Source: Pseudonocardia alaniniphila (lineage in GTDB: Bacteria; Actinomycetota; Actinomycetes; Mycobacteriales; Pseudonocardiaceae). Taken from it: a DNA stretch of 64,000 bases. The stretch covers positions 172,329-236,328 of the forward strand of contig NZ_JAKXMK010000001.1 of the NCBI RefSeq assembly GCF_022524485.1, read 5' to 3'. The notes beneath the pieces are model-generated. The model made no database searches and was not told the origin of the DNA. It worked only from the letters and a program-made list of their open reading frames with translations. Position numbers and translations under genes: made by a program. Numbering within the stretch: position 1 is the stretch's first letter; each line of letters begins with the position of its first letter. Of this stretch, positions 52,194 to 60,940 are shown piece after piece.

Positions 52194-52861
52194 GAGTCCT
52201 CCAGGATGGCGAACAGCCGGGCCGGGGACCCATCGCAGTCGGCGAGCTTGTAGAACGCGGCGTAGATGGTGGCGTCGGTGTTCCGGAGCAGGTGGAGCTG
52301 GGTGGCGTGCTCGACGAGGTACACGCCGCCGCCGAGCAGGATCCGGTGCACGACGAACTCCTCAGAGGTGAAGTCGGTCTTCCTGGCGCACTCCTCCTCG
52401 AAGAAGTCGAAGACGACCGCGGTGGGCTTCTTGGTCAGCAACCACTGCGCACCGCTCTCGGCGAGGTAGGGCGACTCGGTGTAGTACCGGGGGAAGCTGC
52501 CCCACATCCGGTCGGTCCAGCCGGTGGCCAGCACGGCGACATCGCCCTCCCGGATGCCGGGGTCGGCCGTCTCGAGGTCGTCCCAGGTGACCGGCTCGCT
52601 CGGCTTCTTGTCGAGCTCGAAGAGCGCTACCGGTCCGGACAGGTCCTGCAGAGAGGCGTCGCTCGTGGTCGACCCGTCCTCGTAGCAGTGCAGGGGCGTG
52701 TCGATATGCGTGCCGGTGTGGACGCTCGCGTGAATGGAGCTCACCTGCCAGAAGCCAGGCCCTCGGTGGAAACGCTCGATCCCCACTTTGACGTTGGTGG
52801 ACGGGGGGCCGACTGTTTCGGAGGAGACCTCAACGCTGAGATCGATCATCTTTCCTGGCAT
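52190..52861 (-). CDS. Cyclase/kynurenine-formamidase-like metal hydrolase
   Basis: This 223-residue protein of the cyclase family has the metal-binding signature HTGTHIDTPLH (residues 48-58), as in KynB-type formamidases and isatin hydrolases. It probably opens a cyclic amide or lactone, or cleaves a formyl amide. It is the first gene of the cyclase-FAH-RidA-MFS operon, and a perfect dyad lies 21 bases upstream of its ATG. Confidence 0.92.
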   Translation of the reverse strand: MPGKMIDLSVEVSSETVGPPSTNVKVGIERFHRGPGFWQVSSIHASVHTGTHIDTPLHCYEDGSTTSDASLQDLSGPVALFELDKKPSEPVTWDDLETADPGIREGDVAVLATGWTDRMWGSFPRYYTESPYLAESGAQWLLTKKPTAVVFDFFEEECARKTDFTSEEFVVHRILLGGGVYLVEHATQLHLLRNTDATIYAAFYKLADCDGSPARLFAILEDS

Positions 52862-52881
52862 GTGGCATCCTTTGCTGTCAG

Positions 52882-52897
52882 ACTTGGTATACCAAGT
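52882..52897. promoter_or_regulatory. Operator ACTTGGTATACCAAGT upstream of the cyclase operon
   Basis: This is a perfect 16-bp palindrome in the 113-base gap between the GntR gene and the cyclase gene. Its GGTATACC core recurs near 56275 and, as a partial copy, at 53688, next to the other transcription units of the cluster. It has the size and symmetry of FCD-GntR operators. Confidence 0.75.
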
Positions 52898-52974
52898 GTA
52901 TCAACAATTGATGATTAACTTCCTGAAATGGGGTCGGCGCCACATTCCGCTTCAGCGGCGGCGGCCCGCGGAGT

Positions 52975-53679
52975 TCAGGCGATCGCGCTCGGCGTCGGGT
53001 CGTGATGGGCCACATAGACCTCACAGGCTCGCTCGATGTGCCGACGGGCGATCGCTGCTGCACCGGCCGCGTCGCCCTCGGTGATCAGCCGCACGAGCTC
53101 GTCGTGGTGCAGATGAATCTCGGCCACCCACGCGTCGTCGTCGACGATGTTGCTCAGAGCGGAGATGGCGATGCGGCTCCACAGGCGATCCAGCGAGTCC
53201 TGGAGGAACGGATTCGCGGCCAGGACGCCGATGTACTCGTGGAACTGGTGGTTCACTTCCGAAACCCCAGCCAGATCCCGGTCGGCTGCCCGGTCCTTGA
53301 TCGCATCTGCGCGTCGACGGAGCTCGGTGAGCTGGGAACGGGTGAGCTCGCCCTCGGCGCAACGAGTGGCCGCCAGCTCCGCGGCGAGCGCCTCCAGCAC
53401 GGCCCGCACCCGGTAGACGTTGCCCACCTCGGCGGCCGAGATCGTGGCGGCCGCGAGACCGCCGTGGGCGGAGACCGGCACCAGAAGGCCTTCGTTCTGC
53501 AGCCGTTTGAGCGCCTCCCGAACCGGTGTTCTGCCCATTCCCAGCTGGTCGCCGAGCTGACGCTCGAACCACACGGCGTCATTGTTGGCGCGGTTGCGCA
53601 GCACCAGGCCGTAGATCGCCCGGTAAGCAATATCCGCCTGACTCTCGACCCCTTGGCCGACCGCCGATCTCGGGCTCAT
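52975..53679 (-). CDS. GntR-family (FCD) regulator of the catabolic cluster
   Basis: This regulator of about 234 residues has a winged helix (FERQLGDQLGMGRTPVREAL) and an FCD ligand-binding domain with His-rich positions (VNHQFHEYIG, HLHHDELVRL). ATG 53679 starts just inside a conserved beginning; an upstream in-frame ATG at 53832 would add 51 unconserved residues. It lies between the cyclase operon and the amidohydrolase gene, in the same direction, and is the natural binder of the three GTATAC-type dyads. Confidence 0.9.
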   Translation of the reverse strand: MSPRSAVGQGVESQADIAYRAIYGLVLRNRANNDAVWFERQLGDQLGMGRTPVREALKRLQNEGLLVPVSAHGGLAAATISAAEVGNVYRVRAVLEALAAELAATRCAEGELTRSQLTELRRRADAIKDRAADRDLAGVSEVNHQFHEYIGVLAANPFLQDSLDRLWSRIAISALSNIVDDDAWVAEIHLHHDELVRLITEGDAAGAAAIARRHIERACEVYVAHHDPTPSAIA

Positions 53680-53686
53680 GGCGCGA

Positions 53687-53698
53687 AGTATACCCAGT
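53687..53698. promoter_or_regulatory. Partial GTATAC dyad just upstream of the GntR start
   Basis: AGTATACCCAGT contains the same GTATAC centre as the perfect operator at 52882 but only partial flanking symmetry. It lies 8-19 bases before the GntR start codon, so binding there would give autoregulation. Confidence 0.5.
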
Positions 53699-53828
53699 GC
53701 ACCGCGAATATCTTCGCACTGCTTTTGGCGCCGACGGACGGGGATCGAAGCAATCGCGGGGGGCCTCACGATCTCGCGGACAAGGCCCGGCTGCGCCGAT
53801 CCGCCGGTGGGGAGCAGGATGTTCGGAC

Positions 53829-54839
53829 TCATCGGTGTGGCTCTACGTATTCGAGCCGGCAGCTGAGGCTGCGTGCGGTCCCGGCGATCGAGGCCAATGC
53901 GTCCTCACCGAGCGTTTCGGCGACCATCGATCGGACGGCAGGAGGCTCCATGTCGAACGGGTAGTCGGTGCCGAGCACGAGCCGGCTCACCCCGACGATC
54001 GACGCGAGCGCGCTGAGCACGGCGGGGCTGTAGACGACGGTGTCGAAGAAGAACCTGTCGAGGTACTCATCGGGGCGGCGGAGCAGGTCCGGCGCGACCC
54101 CGCGTGCCGTCCGGCCGTGCGACAGCCGCCCGACGGCATAGGGCAGGTATCCGCCGCCATGTACCAGTACGAAACGGAGCGCGGGGTGGCGGTCGAGTAC
54201 TCCCCCGAAGATGAGCGAGCCGGCCGCGATCGTGGTGTCGAACGGGTTGCCGAGGAAGTTCGCGAACTCGTGGGTGTGCAGTCGATCCACTGCCGCGACG
54301 TTCACCGGATGCAGTTCGACGGGCGCGTCCAATCGCTCACTGGCCCGCCAGAACGGTGTCAGCCGCTCGTCGTCCAGGTATCTGCCGTTGATGTTGGTGC
54401 CGATCATGCTGCCCACCGCGCCCAGCCGAGTCACGGCGTCCTCCAGCACATCCGCCGCGGCGTCGCCCCACGGGAGCGGCACGCTGGCGAAGAAGCCGAA
54501 ACGGTCGGGCCGGGACGAGATGGCCTCTGCCATCCCCTCGTTGATGCTCCTGTGGAAATCGGCCGCCAGCTCCTCCGGCAGGTCGTAGCCGAACATGTCG
54601 ATCCATGTCGAGAGCACCTGGACGTCGATCCCGCACTCGTCGAGATGGCGGAGCCGGTCGTCGAGATCCGCCATCGCCGGCTGCATCGTGCGCGAGGTGC
54701 CGGTCGGGAAGGTGAACCGCGGTCCGCTCTCCTCGTCGGAGACCGACACTGCCGGTGCGAAGTCGCCCGCCCGGATGCGGGCGATGGTGGCGGGCGCCAG
54801 ATAGTGCGCGTGAAGATCGCGGAATTCGGTGGTTTCCAT
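53829..54839 (-). CDS. ACMSD-like amidohydrolase family protein
   Basis: This 336-residue metal-dependent amidohydrolase has FRDLHAHYLAP near the start (metal-binding His-x-His), LHPVN, VLVHGGGYLPYAVGRLSHG and LGTDYPFDMEPP. This is the 2-amino-3-carboxymuconate-6-semialdehyde decarboxylase/gamma-resorcylate decarboxylase branch, mostly non-oxidative decarboxylases of aromatic or muconate acids. ATG 54839 follows AGGAGGG. It is read after the MFS gene at 54866. Confidence 0.9.
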   Translation of the reverse strand: METTEFRDLHAHYLAPATIARIRAGDFAPAVSVSDEESGPRFTFPTGTSRTMQPAMADLDDRLRHLDECGIDVQVLSTWIDMFGYDLPEELAADFHRSINEGMAEAISSRPDRFGFFASVPLPWGDAAADVLEDAVTRLGAVGSMIGTNINGRYLDDERLTPFWRASERLDAPVELHPVNVAAVDRLHTHEFANFLGNPFDTTIAAGSLIFGGVLDRHPALRFVLVHGGGYLPYAVGRLSHGRTARGVAPDLLRRPDEYLDRFFFDTVVYSPAVLSALASIVGVSRLVLGTDYPFDMEPPAVRSMVAETLGEDALASIAGTARSLSCRLEYVEPHR

Positions 54840-54865
54840 GTTCTGCCCTCCTGGGGTGTGGGCCG

Positions 54866-56158
54866 TCAACCCGTGGTCGCTGTTCGGGTCGCGAGGCGCG
54901 TCCGGGCCGCCGGCTCGGGGAGCCGGGCGAATGCCATCAGGATCGCTCCGATCAGCGGGAACAGCATGAGCTGAACGATCGTGGCGCCTGACCACCCGGC
55001 GCTCTTCACGAGCTCCGCGAACAGATAACCGGCGACCGCGGAGGGTAGGAAGAAACAGGTCACGAAAGCACCGGACGCACGCCCCACCAGCGACGGGCGA
55101 ACCGAGCGTTGCAACGCCGCGTAGAGGTTGACGTAGACGAACCCGCTGCCGAACGCTCCCTCGAGGAACGACAGGGTCGTCTGTTCCGCCACGGTGTCGG
55201 CAGCCATGAACATCAGCGCCCCCACGATGATCGCGCACAGAAAGGAGAGCTGGATGATGATGCGATTTCCGTAGCGATCGCCGAGATAGCCTGCCGGGAT
55301 GCTCGCGACGAGCGAGCCGATGCCGAACATCGACGCCGCGAGCCCGGCGTCGTTCACGCTCAGGCCGAGCTCGCTCTGCAGGAACGTCGGGTACAACCCG
55401 AGGTAGGAGTACAGCGAGAGCCCCGCTGCCGCACACGTGAGGCAGAGGATGACGCTGTTGCGATTGCGCAGCGTCGCAGGCAACTGCGAACTCTCGGCAC
55501 CGCCGGCCGGCGGGGTGCGCCCGGTGTCCTTGGCCTCGGTGAATCCCTTGTCGACCAGCAGCAGGATGCCGAGGACGAAGAGGAAGCCGACGACGCCGAA
55601 GACGTAGAGCGGCAGGCTCCAACTCCCACTGGCGGTGAACAGCCGCGCACCGATCAGCGGTCCGAGGGCGCCCCCGACTCCGTAGGAGACGTTCAACGCG
55701 CCGAGCGCGAGCGACCTGCGGGTGTAGAAGTAGGCGCCGACCGCGGAGAAGAGTGCGGCGTTCTGCAGGGACTCGCCCACTCCGGACAACGTGCGGTAGG
55801 CCGCCATGTCGGCGAATCCGAAGGCCAGCGGGGTGAGGATCGTGAAGGCCGAATAGATCGCGATCCCGAACACCATCAAGCTCTTGCGGCTCAGACGATC
55901 CGCGAGCCTGCCGGCGGGGATGCCGCCCAGGCCGATGCCGAGCGTGAAGATCGTGGCGAGGAATCCGCCCTCGGTGAGGGAGAAACCGTAGTGCTGGGTG
56001 ATCGAGCTGAGCAGGACCGGGAACACCTGCCGGTCGGCGGCGTTGATCGCGTAGGAGGCGGCGAGGAGCGCGAGCACCACGACCGCGGTGACGGTGAGGC
56101 GCCGGGATCGTTGCCGTCCGGTCGACGTCCCCACGGTCTCCGGTACGGCCTGGCTCAT
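54866..56158 (-). CDS. MFS transporter, paralogue linked to the amidohydrolase
   Basis: This is a 12-helix major facilitator of about 430 residues starting NAADRQVFPVLLSSITQHYGF, with GRLADRLSRKSLMVFG in the loop, clearly related to the transporter at 49.5 kb. ATG 56158 has GAGGAG five bases upstream. It precedes the amidohydrolase gene by 26 bases, so the pair form a second transcription unit, with a GTATACC dyad 116 bases upstream. Confidence 0.9.
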   Translation of the reverse strand: MSQAVPETVGTSTGRQRSRRLTVTAVVVLALLAASYAINAADRQVFPVLLSSITQHYGFSLTEGGFLATIFTLGIGLGGIPAGRLADRLSRKSLMVFGIAIYSAFTILTPLAFGFADMAAYRTLSGVGESLQNAALFSAVGAYFYTRRSLALGALNVSYGVGGALGPLIGARLFTASGSWSLPLYVFGVVGFLFVLGILLLVDKGFTEAKDTGRTPPAGGAESSQLPATLRNRNSVILCLTCAAAGLSLYSYLGLYPTFLQSELGLSVNDAGLAASMFGIGSLVASIPAGYLGDRYGNRIIIQLSFLCAIIVGALMFMAADTVAEQTTLSFLEGAFGSGFVYVNLYAALQRSVRPSLVGRASGAFVTCFFLPSAVAGYLFAELVKSAGWSGATIVQLMLFPLIGAILMAFARLPEPAARTRLATRTATTG

Positions 56159-56796
56159 GTCCACTCCTCGGCACTGTGGGCGGATCCCGGGTCGTCCGGA
56201 CTGCTGACCGGGCGCCCGCGACGTCTGGCGAGCGGTGGGGGCCGACCGCATCGGCGAATGCACTGGAAAGCGACGGTATACCGAGTACTCCAGTGGGTAC
56301 AACGACCAGTTGACAGTTTTACTGGCCGGCAATTTATGTCATATGTGTTGCGGTTGATGCCCGAATCGACCGCCGTCGTCCCGCCTGGGACGGTTCCGGG
56401 TGGAAGTTACGTCTCACCCGTTCGGGGCTGATGTTCGAGGTGATCGTCGATCATTCCGATATCTGTTCTTTTGTCTGATTTGTTCCGCTGTTGGTCGCCA
56501 CATCGAGTGTCTCTTCAGCGTGCTCACAGGTGCGACGTTCCACACTCCTTACAGCCCCGGTCCGATCGCTTCGGGTCGGCCCGGGACGGCGGGAACGAGG
56601 TCTGTGACCGGCGGTTCGTGGCCGTCGGCGGGACGCGATCGTGAGGAGGTGAGGCGCGTGCCGAGGCAGCAGCACCGCATCCGTCGCCCGATGGACAGTT
56701 GGGCGACCGACGTGCGTCACCGGCCGGCGTCTGGTCAATGGCTCAATCTCACGGCGGCGTACCGCGCAAACAGTGACAACTGACGGGAATGACACG
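56159..56796. other. Divergent control region between MFS and unknown gene
   Basis: This 638-base region contains the dyad at 56274-56283 and an AT-rich tract (56300-56350, TTGACAGTTTTACTGG) that may hold promoters. A TTGACA -35-like box starts near 56320. No gene is supported in it. Confidence 0.5.
56274..56283. promoter_or_regulatory. Operator dyad CGGTATACCG upstream of the MFS/amidohydrolase unit
   Basis: A 10-bp palindrome shares the GGTATACC core with the perfect site at 52882. It is located 116 bases before the MFS start, where a promoter would be expected. It is the third member of the suggested GntR regulon. Confidence 0.6.
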
Positions 56797-57318
56797 ATGG
56801 ATATTCGTTTTGACGTGTTCAATCTCATCTTCCGGGATGCGCTGCTGAGGGCGCTCCTCGTGAACCACGCAAATCGGATCGACAGCGGACATGCCTCGGA
56901 GCGGGCTGCTGCCGGAATGTGCTACGTCGCATTGAGGTGGGCTGACAACGACGGTGCGCGCGCTGCTGAGGGCTCTCAGCTGCTGACGGCCCAGGCGCAC
57001 ATGCCCCGCCACAGGTCGGACGACCATGTGTACCTCGATGTCGTCCTGGAGCGGCTGCGGGCGGCGTTGCCGGTCGGTGCGGCGAGTGACTCGTTCACGA
57101 TCCGGTGCCGGGAGTCCTCCCAGGAGGTCATGGACAGCGGTGCCGGCACGATCTTCAAGACCACCACGTTCGAGATCGCTCCCGCGTCCCCCCAGCGCGC
57201 GGGCAGGATCCTGCTCGACCTTCCGTCCTGGACCGGCCGCGCCGAGGCTCTCGCGGCAGGTGTCACCACGCCCCGTGGGCTCGTCGCGGCGGGGCCCGGG
57301 TCACCCAGCCTGAACTGA
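56797..57318 (+). CDS. Hypothetical protein, unknown family
   Basis: This is a possible 173-residue soluble protein starting MDIRFDVFNLIFRDALLRALL; an alternative GTG start lies at 56773. The C-terminal part shows alternating strands and no membrane segment. I do not recognise it. Its codon usage and length make it likely real, and it converges on the alcohol dehydrogenase gene with 23 bases between stops. Confidence 0.6.
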   Translation: MDIRFDVFNLIFRDALLRALLVNHANRIDSGHASERAAAGMCYVALRWADNDGARAAEGSQLLTAQAHMPRHRSDDHVYLDVVLERLRAALPVGAASDSFTIRCRESSQEVMDSGAGTIFKTTTFEIAPASPQRAGRILLDLPSWTGRAEALAAGVTTPRGLVAAGPGSPSLN

Positions 57319-57341
57319 TCACCCGCCGCCGACGGCCCCTG

Positions 57342-58412
57342 CTACGCCGGCATCTCCTTGGGGGAGACGAGGATCTTCACATTCTCCTCCTTGTTGTCGA
57401 TCAGCTGCCGGAACCCGCCGGCGACCAGGTCGTCCAACCCGATCCGACCGGTGATGAACTGCTCCGCATCGACCTTCCCGTCGCGGAGAAGGGCGATGAC
57501 GTCGGAGTGATCGCCGCAGTAGGCGAGCGAGCCGAGGAGCCGCACCTCGCTCATGACCAAGGCGTTCATGGCCACACGCGGCACGTGGCCCCAGATCGCG
57601 ACATTCACGACCGTGCCCCCCGGCCGGACCGAGCCGATCGCGGACGCGAGTACGGCGTCGATCCCGGCGCACTCGAACGCGATGTCGACGCCCGTTCCCC
57701 CGGTGAGGTCCCGGATGGCGGCGGCAGCGTCGTCCGTCGTCGGGTCGATGACGACGTGAGCGCCTGCGCCGGGGGCCTTCGCCTTCCGGGCGGCCGCGGG
57801 TTCGACGACAATCACTGTGCCCGCCCCGGCGGCACGGAGGGCCGCCGCCGTGACGAGCCCGATCGGCCCGGCTCCGAACACGGCGGCGGTGCCGCCCTCG
57901 CGTAGGCCGGAGAGTCGCACAGCGTGGTAGCCGACGGCGAGCGGCTCGACGAGCGCCCCGACGTCGGTCGACAGGTGGCCGAGGGGGTGGATCCACCGGG
58001 CGTCGACGACGCATCGCTCGGCGAACCCACCCTGGTCACCCGAGAGCCCGACGAAGCCCAGGCTGCGACAGATGTTGTAGCGCCCTGCCGTGCAGGCCGC
58101 GCACGCGCCGCACACCCAGTAGGGCTCGACGGCGACCCGGTCCCCCTCGGCGATACCTGTGACGCCCGGTCCGACGGCCGAGACCACGCCGGCGAACTCG
58201 TGGCCCATGACGATGGGCATCTCCGCGCCTGTGATCGGATGCGGTGTGCCCTTCCTCGGGATGAAGATCGGACCTTCGAGGAACTCGTGGAGGTCGCTGC
58301 CGCAGATTCCGCACCAGTCGACCGACACCTCCACCTGTCCGGGCAGGACCTGTGGGTCCGGTACGTCGTCGATGCGGATGTCGCCTGGACCGTGGAACCG
58401 TGCAGCGCGCAC
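57342..58412 (-). CDS. Zinc alcohol dehydrogenase, 2,3-butanediol dehydrogenase-like
   Basis: This 356-residue medium-chain dehydrogenase has catalytic zinc ligands (CGICGSDLHEF, GHEFAGVVSAVG), the structural zinc loop CGACAACTAGRYNIC and the NAD fold AAVFGAGPIGLVTAAAL. The insert LEGPIFIPRKGTPHPITGAE is typical of butanediol dehydrogenases. GTG 58412 has AAGGAGGT four bases upstream. The substrate is probably a secondary alcohol or diol. Confidence 0.92.
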   Translation of the reverse strand: MRAARFHGPGDIRIDDVPDPQVLPGQVEVSVDWCGICGSDLHEFLEGPIFIPRKGTPHPITGAEMPIVMGHEFAGVVSAVGPGVTGIAEGDRVAVEPYWVCGACAACTAGRYNICRSLGFVGLSGDQGGFAERCVVDARWIHPLGHLSTDVGALVEPLAVGYHAVRLSGLREGGTAAVFGAGPIGLVTAAALRAAGAGTVIVVEPAAARKAKAPGAGAHVVIDPTTDDAAAAIRDLTGGTGVDIAFECAGIDAVLASAIGSVRPGGTVVNVAIWGHVPRVAMNALVMSEVRLLGSLAYCGDHSDVIALLRDGKVDAEQFITGRIGLDDLVAGGFRQLIDNKEENVKILVSPKEMPA

Positions 58413-58533
58413 GTGACCTCCTTGTGCAACGGGCGCCGGCAAACCGGCCGGTGTGACGCCGGCCTCAGTCCGAGTCAACCCACCCCGAAGGCACGAGGCA
58501 ATCGTGCAACGGGTTGCACCGGTGGCCAGCCCG

Positions 58534-58917
58534 TCACGGAGCGACGACGGCCGCGACGACCGACGCCACCGTCTCGGCCAGGGGCGCGGCCGCCGCTGCG
58601 GGCAGTCCGTGCTGCTCGACCGTCGTGGCTGGATCGGTGTAGACGAGCTCGACGTGACCGGCTCGCTCGCGCACGAGCAGGCGCAGCGGCAGGTCCAGAG
58701 CCAGGTCGGGCGCGTCGAGCATCAGAGGTGTGCCCCCACGGGGACTGCCGAACAGCACCACCAGCGTGGGGGGCATCTCCAGACCCACCGACCGGGCGCC
58801 GGCCGCGTGGTCGATGCGCGCGAAGGGCCCCAGCCCACGCCGGGCAAGCTCGGCGTCCAGGCGCGCCACGGTCTGCTCGTAGTCGTGTCCGCTTGTCGTC
58901 GTCCGTCGTTCAGTCAT
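58534..58917 (-). CDS. DUF302-domain protein
   Basis: This 127-residue protein has the DUF302 pattern: YEQTVARLDAELARRGLGPFARIDH, PPTLVVLFGSPRGGTPLMLD and LDLPLRLLVRERAGHVELVY. The family is small and of unclear function, possibly binding a ligand or metal. It lies upstream of the alcohol dehydrogenase on the same strand and is divergent from a PucR regulator. Confidence 0.9.
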   Translation of the reverse strand: MTERRTTTSGHDYEQTVARLDAELARRGLGPFARIDHAAGARSVGLEMPPTLVVLFGSPRGGTPLMLDAPDLALDLPLRLLVRERAGHVELVYTDPATTVEQHGLPAAAAAPLAETVASVVAAVVAP

Positions 58918-59284
58918 ACGCACAGCATCGCCGTCCGCCGCACCGCTCGCCGAATTACTCACCACTCTGGAAGAAGTGGACCTTCCCTCGCCGTTCTGGT
59001 TCACGGATATCATTGATCTCACGGGCGCGTCGAGTACACGGGAGAATGTGACATTCGAGATCGAATGTGTGACAAGCGCAAGGACGGGCGATTCCCGGCC
59101 GGTTCTTCGCTGATCTTGGTAACGGCCTGGGCGGCGGTTGCTCCGGATCGAGCCGGTAGCGCTCCCCACGACAAACCCGCCGCGCCACCCTTCGACGATC
59201 GCGGCGGTGCTGCCGCTCGCTCGAAGTTCCCCCCGATTTCCCGGGCGGTCCGCCCGGGGTCGTCCCGCTGAGAATGGTGTGGGA
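58918..59284. other. Divergent promoter region between DUF302 and pucR-type genes
   Basis: This 367-base region contains the nested dyads at 59044-59068 and lower GC around 58940-59080. Promoters for both directions are expected here. No gene is supported. Confidence 0.5.
59044..59068. promoter_or_regulatory. Nested palindromes built from GAATGT units
   Basis: GAATGT-G-ACATTC (59044-59056) overlaps a perfect 18-bp palindrome, ACATTCGA-GA-TCGAATGT (59051-59068). The unit GAATGT/ACATTC therefore occurs three times in 25 bases. The position, 217 bases before the PucR-type start and 127 before the DUF302 start, fits an operator that controls both. Confidence 0.65.
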
Positions 59285-60835
59285 ATGCAGAGACCGCCCC
59301 GTGCGGAGATGGAGCCAGGGTCCACCGCGTCCTCCCCGGAGCGGGACCCACAGCGTGCGTCCGACGTGCAGGCGATGCACCACCTGTGCCGGCGCGCCGA
59401 CGGTGGCGCGGCGCTGGTGCGCTGGCTGGCGCAGCGCACGGGGTGCTGGGCCGGGCTGCTGGACCGGTCGGGCGCGGTGCTCGTCGGCGCACTTCCTGCC
59501 CTCGAACCCGCGGCCGCCTCGCTCGTCGCCGATGCCCTCGACGACATGTTCGGCCGTGGTCTCAGAACCTTCGTCGCCGACGGTGAGACGCACGCCGCGA
59601 TACTCCTGGCCGTTGACGTCCCCGCCGGCGTGCAAGGCCCGGTCCTCGTGTTCGTCGGAGCGGATTCCGTGCCGCGGTCCTTGGCGGCCGACGCCGCGGT
59701 GCTGCTCGGTACGTGCTGGTGGGCGGGGGAGACCCAGCGCCTGCGCACTCAGGTAGACGACGCCGATGCCCGGTGCCGCGAGGCCGTCCTGCATCTGGTG
59801 ATGTCACGACACACCTCGACGGCCGTGCAGATCGCATCGGCGTTGCGTCCGCCGCTCCCCGACCCGTTGCGCGTCTACGTCTTCGAGTGCGGTGCCGAAG
59901 AGCGCGACGAGGTGGTGCGCCGGTCCGTCGAACTGGCCGGGAGAAGCGCGTTCATCGTGCGCTGCCCCGTCTACCGACGCCACGTGATCGTCCTGGCTCC
60001 TGTGCGCAACAGCCGCCGGCCGCCCGGGACCCGGCCGGTCGAGGTTGCGGTCGCGGAGGACATCGCCGGCTGCGTCGCGGGAGCGGGTGACGTGGTGGCG
60101 CTGCGTGACACCGCTGTCGGCTACGAACAGGCGATCCATGCGCTCTCCGTCGCCCGCGGGCGAGCCGAGCGGTGGGCCCGGTTCGACGCGAAACTGGATC
60201 TACCCACGATCGTCGGCCTGGAAGGCCTGCGCTGGGCGAGCGCGCTGCTGAGCCCCCTGATCGCCTATGTTCCTGCCCGTTCGACGGACCCGGACGCCCA
60301 GGAGCTGACGGCCACCGCCCAGTCGTGGCTGTTGTTCTCGATGGCGGCCACACGGCACCTCAAGATTCACCGGAACACGTTGTCGGCTCGGCTGCAGCGG
60401 ATCGAGGAACTACTCAGGCTCGACCTCGCCCGTGCGGATCATCAGGCCCTGCTGGACCTCGCGCTGCGGATCAGGGCGACGCCGTGCTCCGCCGACTCGC
60501 TCCGTCCGGCCGACCCGGACACCGTCGTCCCACTCGACGAGCTGATGCGGGCCCCCGCCGTCCAGCAGTGGGCGCACACCACGCTCCGTCCGGTTCGTGC
60601 AGCCGCGGACTCGTCTCCGCTCGAGTCGACCCTTCGAGCGTGGCTGAGCAGCAACTCGCGGCTGAGCGTCACCGCGGAGGAGCTCGGAATCTCGGTGTCC
60701 GGTGCACGCAAGCGAGTCAGCCGGCTGGAACAGGTGCTGCGACGGTCACTGCTGCACGGCCCCAGCGCGCGGCACGACCTGTGGCTGGCGATGCACGCAG
60801 CTGACCTCGGATCTCCGGTGGAAGCGCGCACTTGA
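59285..60835 (+). CDS. PucR/CdaR-family regulator with two C-terminal HTH-like segments
   Basis: This is a regulator of about 516 residues with a variable N-terminal half and the PucR C-terminal DNA-binding helix LKIHRNTLSARLQRIEELLRLDL (around residues 360-390). About 90 residues further a second, similar helical segment appears (LSVTAEELGISVSGARKRVSRLE), which is unusual because the family normally has one. ATG 59285 is the most plausible start. It is followed by a DUF4331 gene. Confidence 0.87.
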   Translation: MQRPPRAEMEPGSTASSPERDPQRASDVQAMHHLCRRADGGAALVRWLAQRTGCWAGLLDRSGAVLVGALPALEPAAASLVADALDDMFGRGLRTFVADGETHAAILLAVDVPAGVQGPVLVFVGADSVPRSLAADAAVLLGTCWWAGETQRLRTQVDDADARCREAVLHLVMSRHTSTAVQIASALRPPLPDPLRVYVFECGAEERDEVVRRSVELAGRSAFIVRCPVYRRHVIVLAPVRNSRRPPGTRPVEVAVAEDIAGCVAGAGDVVALRDTAVGYEQAIHALSVARGRAERWARFDAKLDLPTIVGLEGLRWASALLSPLIAYVPARSTDPDAQELTATAQSWLLFSMAATRHLKIHRNTLSARLQRIEELLRLDLARADHQALLDLALRIRATPCSADSLRPADPDTVVPLDELMRAPAVQQWAHTTLRPVRAAADSSPLESTLRAWLSSNSRLSVTAEELGISVSGARKRVSRLEQVLRRSLLHGPSARHDLWLAMHAADLGSPVEART

Positions 60836-60940
60836 CGATTGGTTCCGTTACCTGTTCGAGCCGTCGATGTGCAAACTGATCCTCGCCGGTCCGGGTGACC
60901 CGCACCTAGCGTGGCGGCACGGGCAGTGTGAGGAGGCCAC

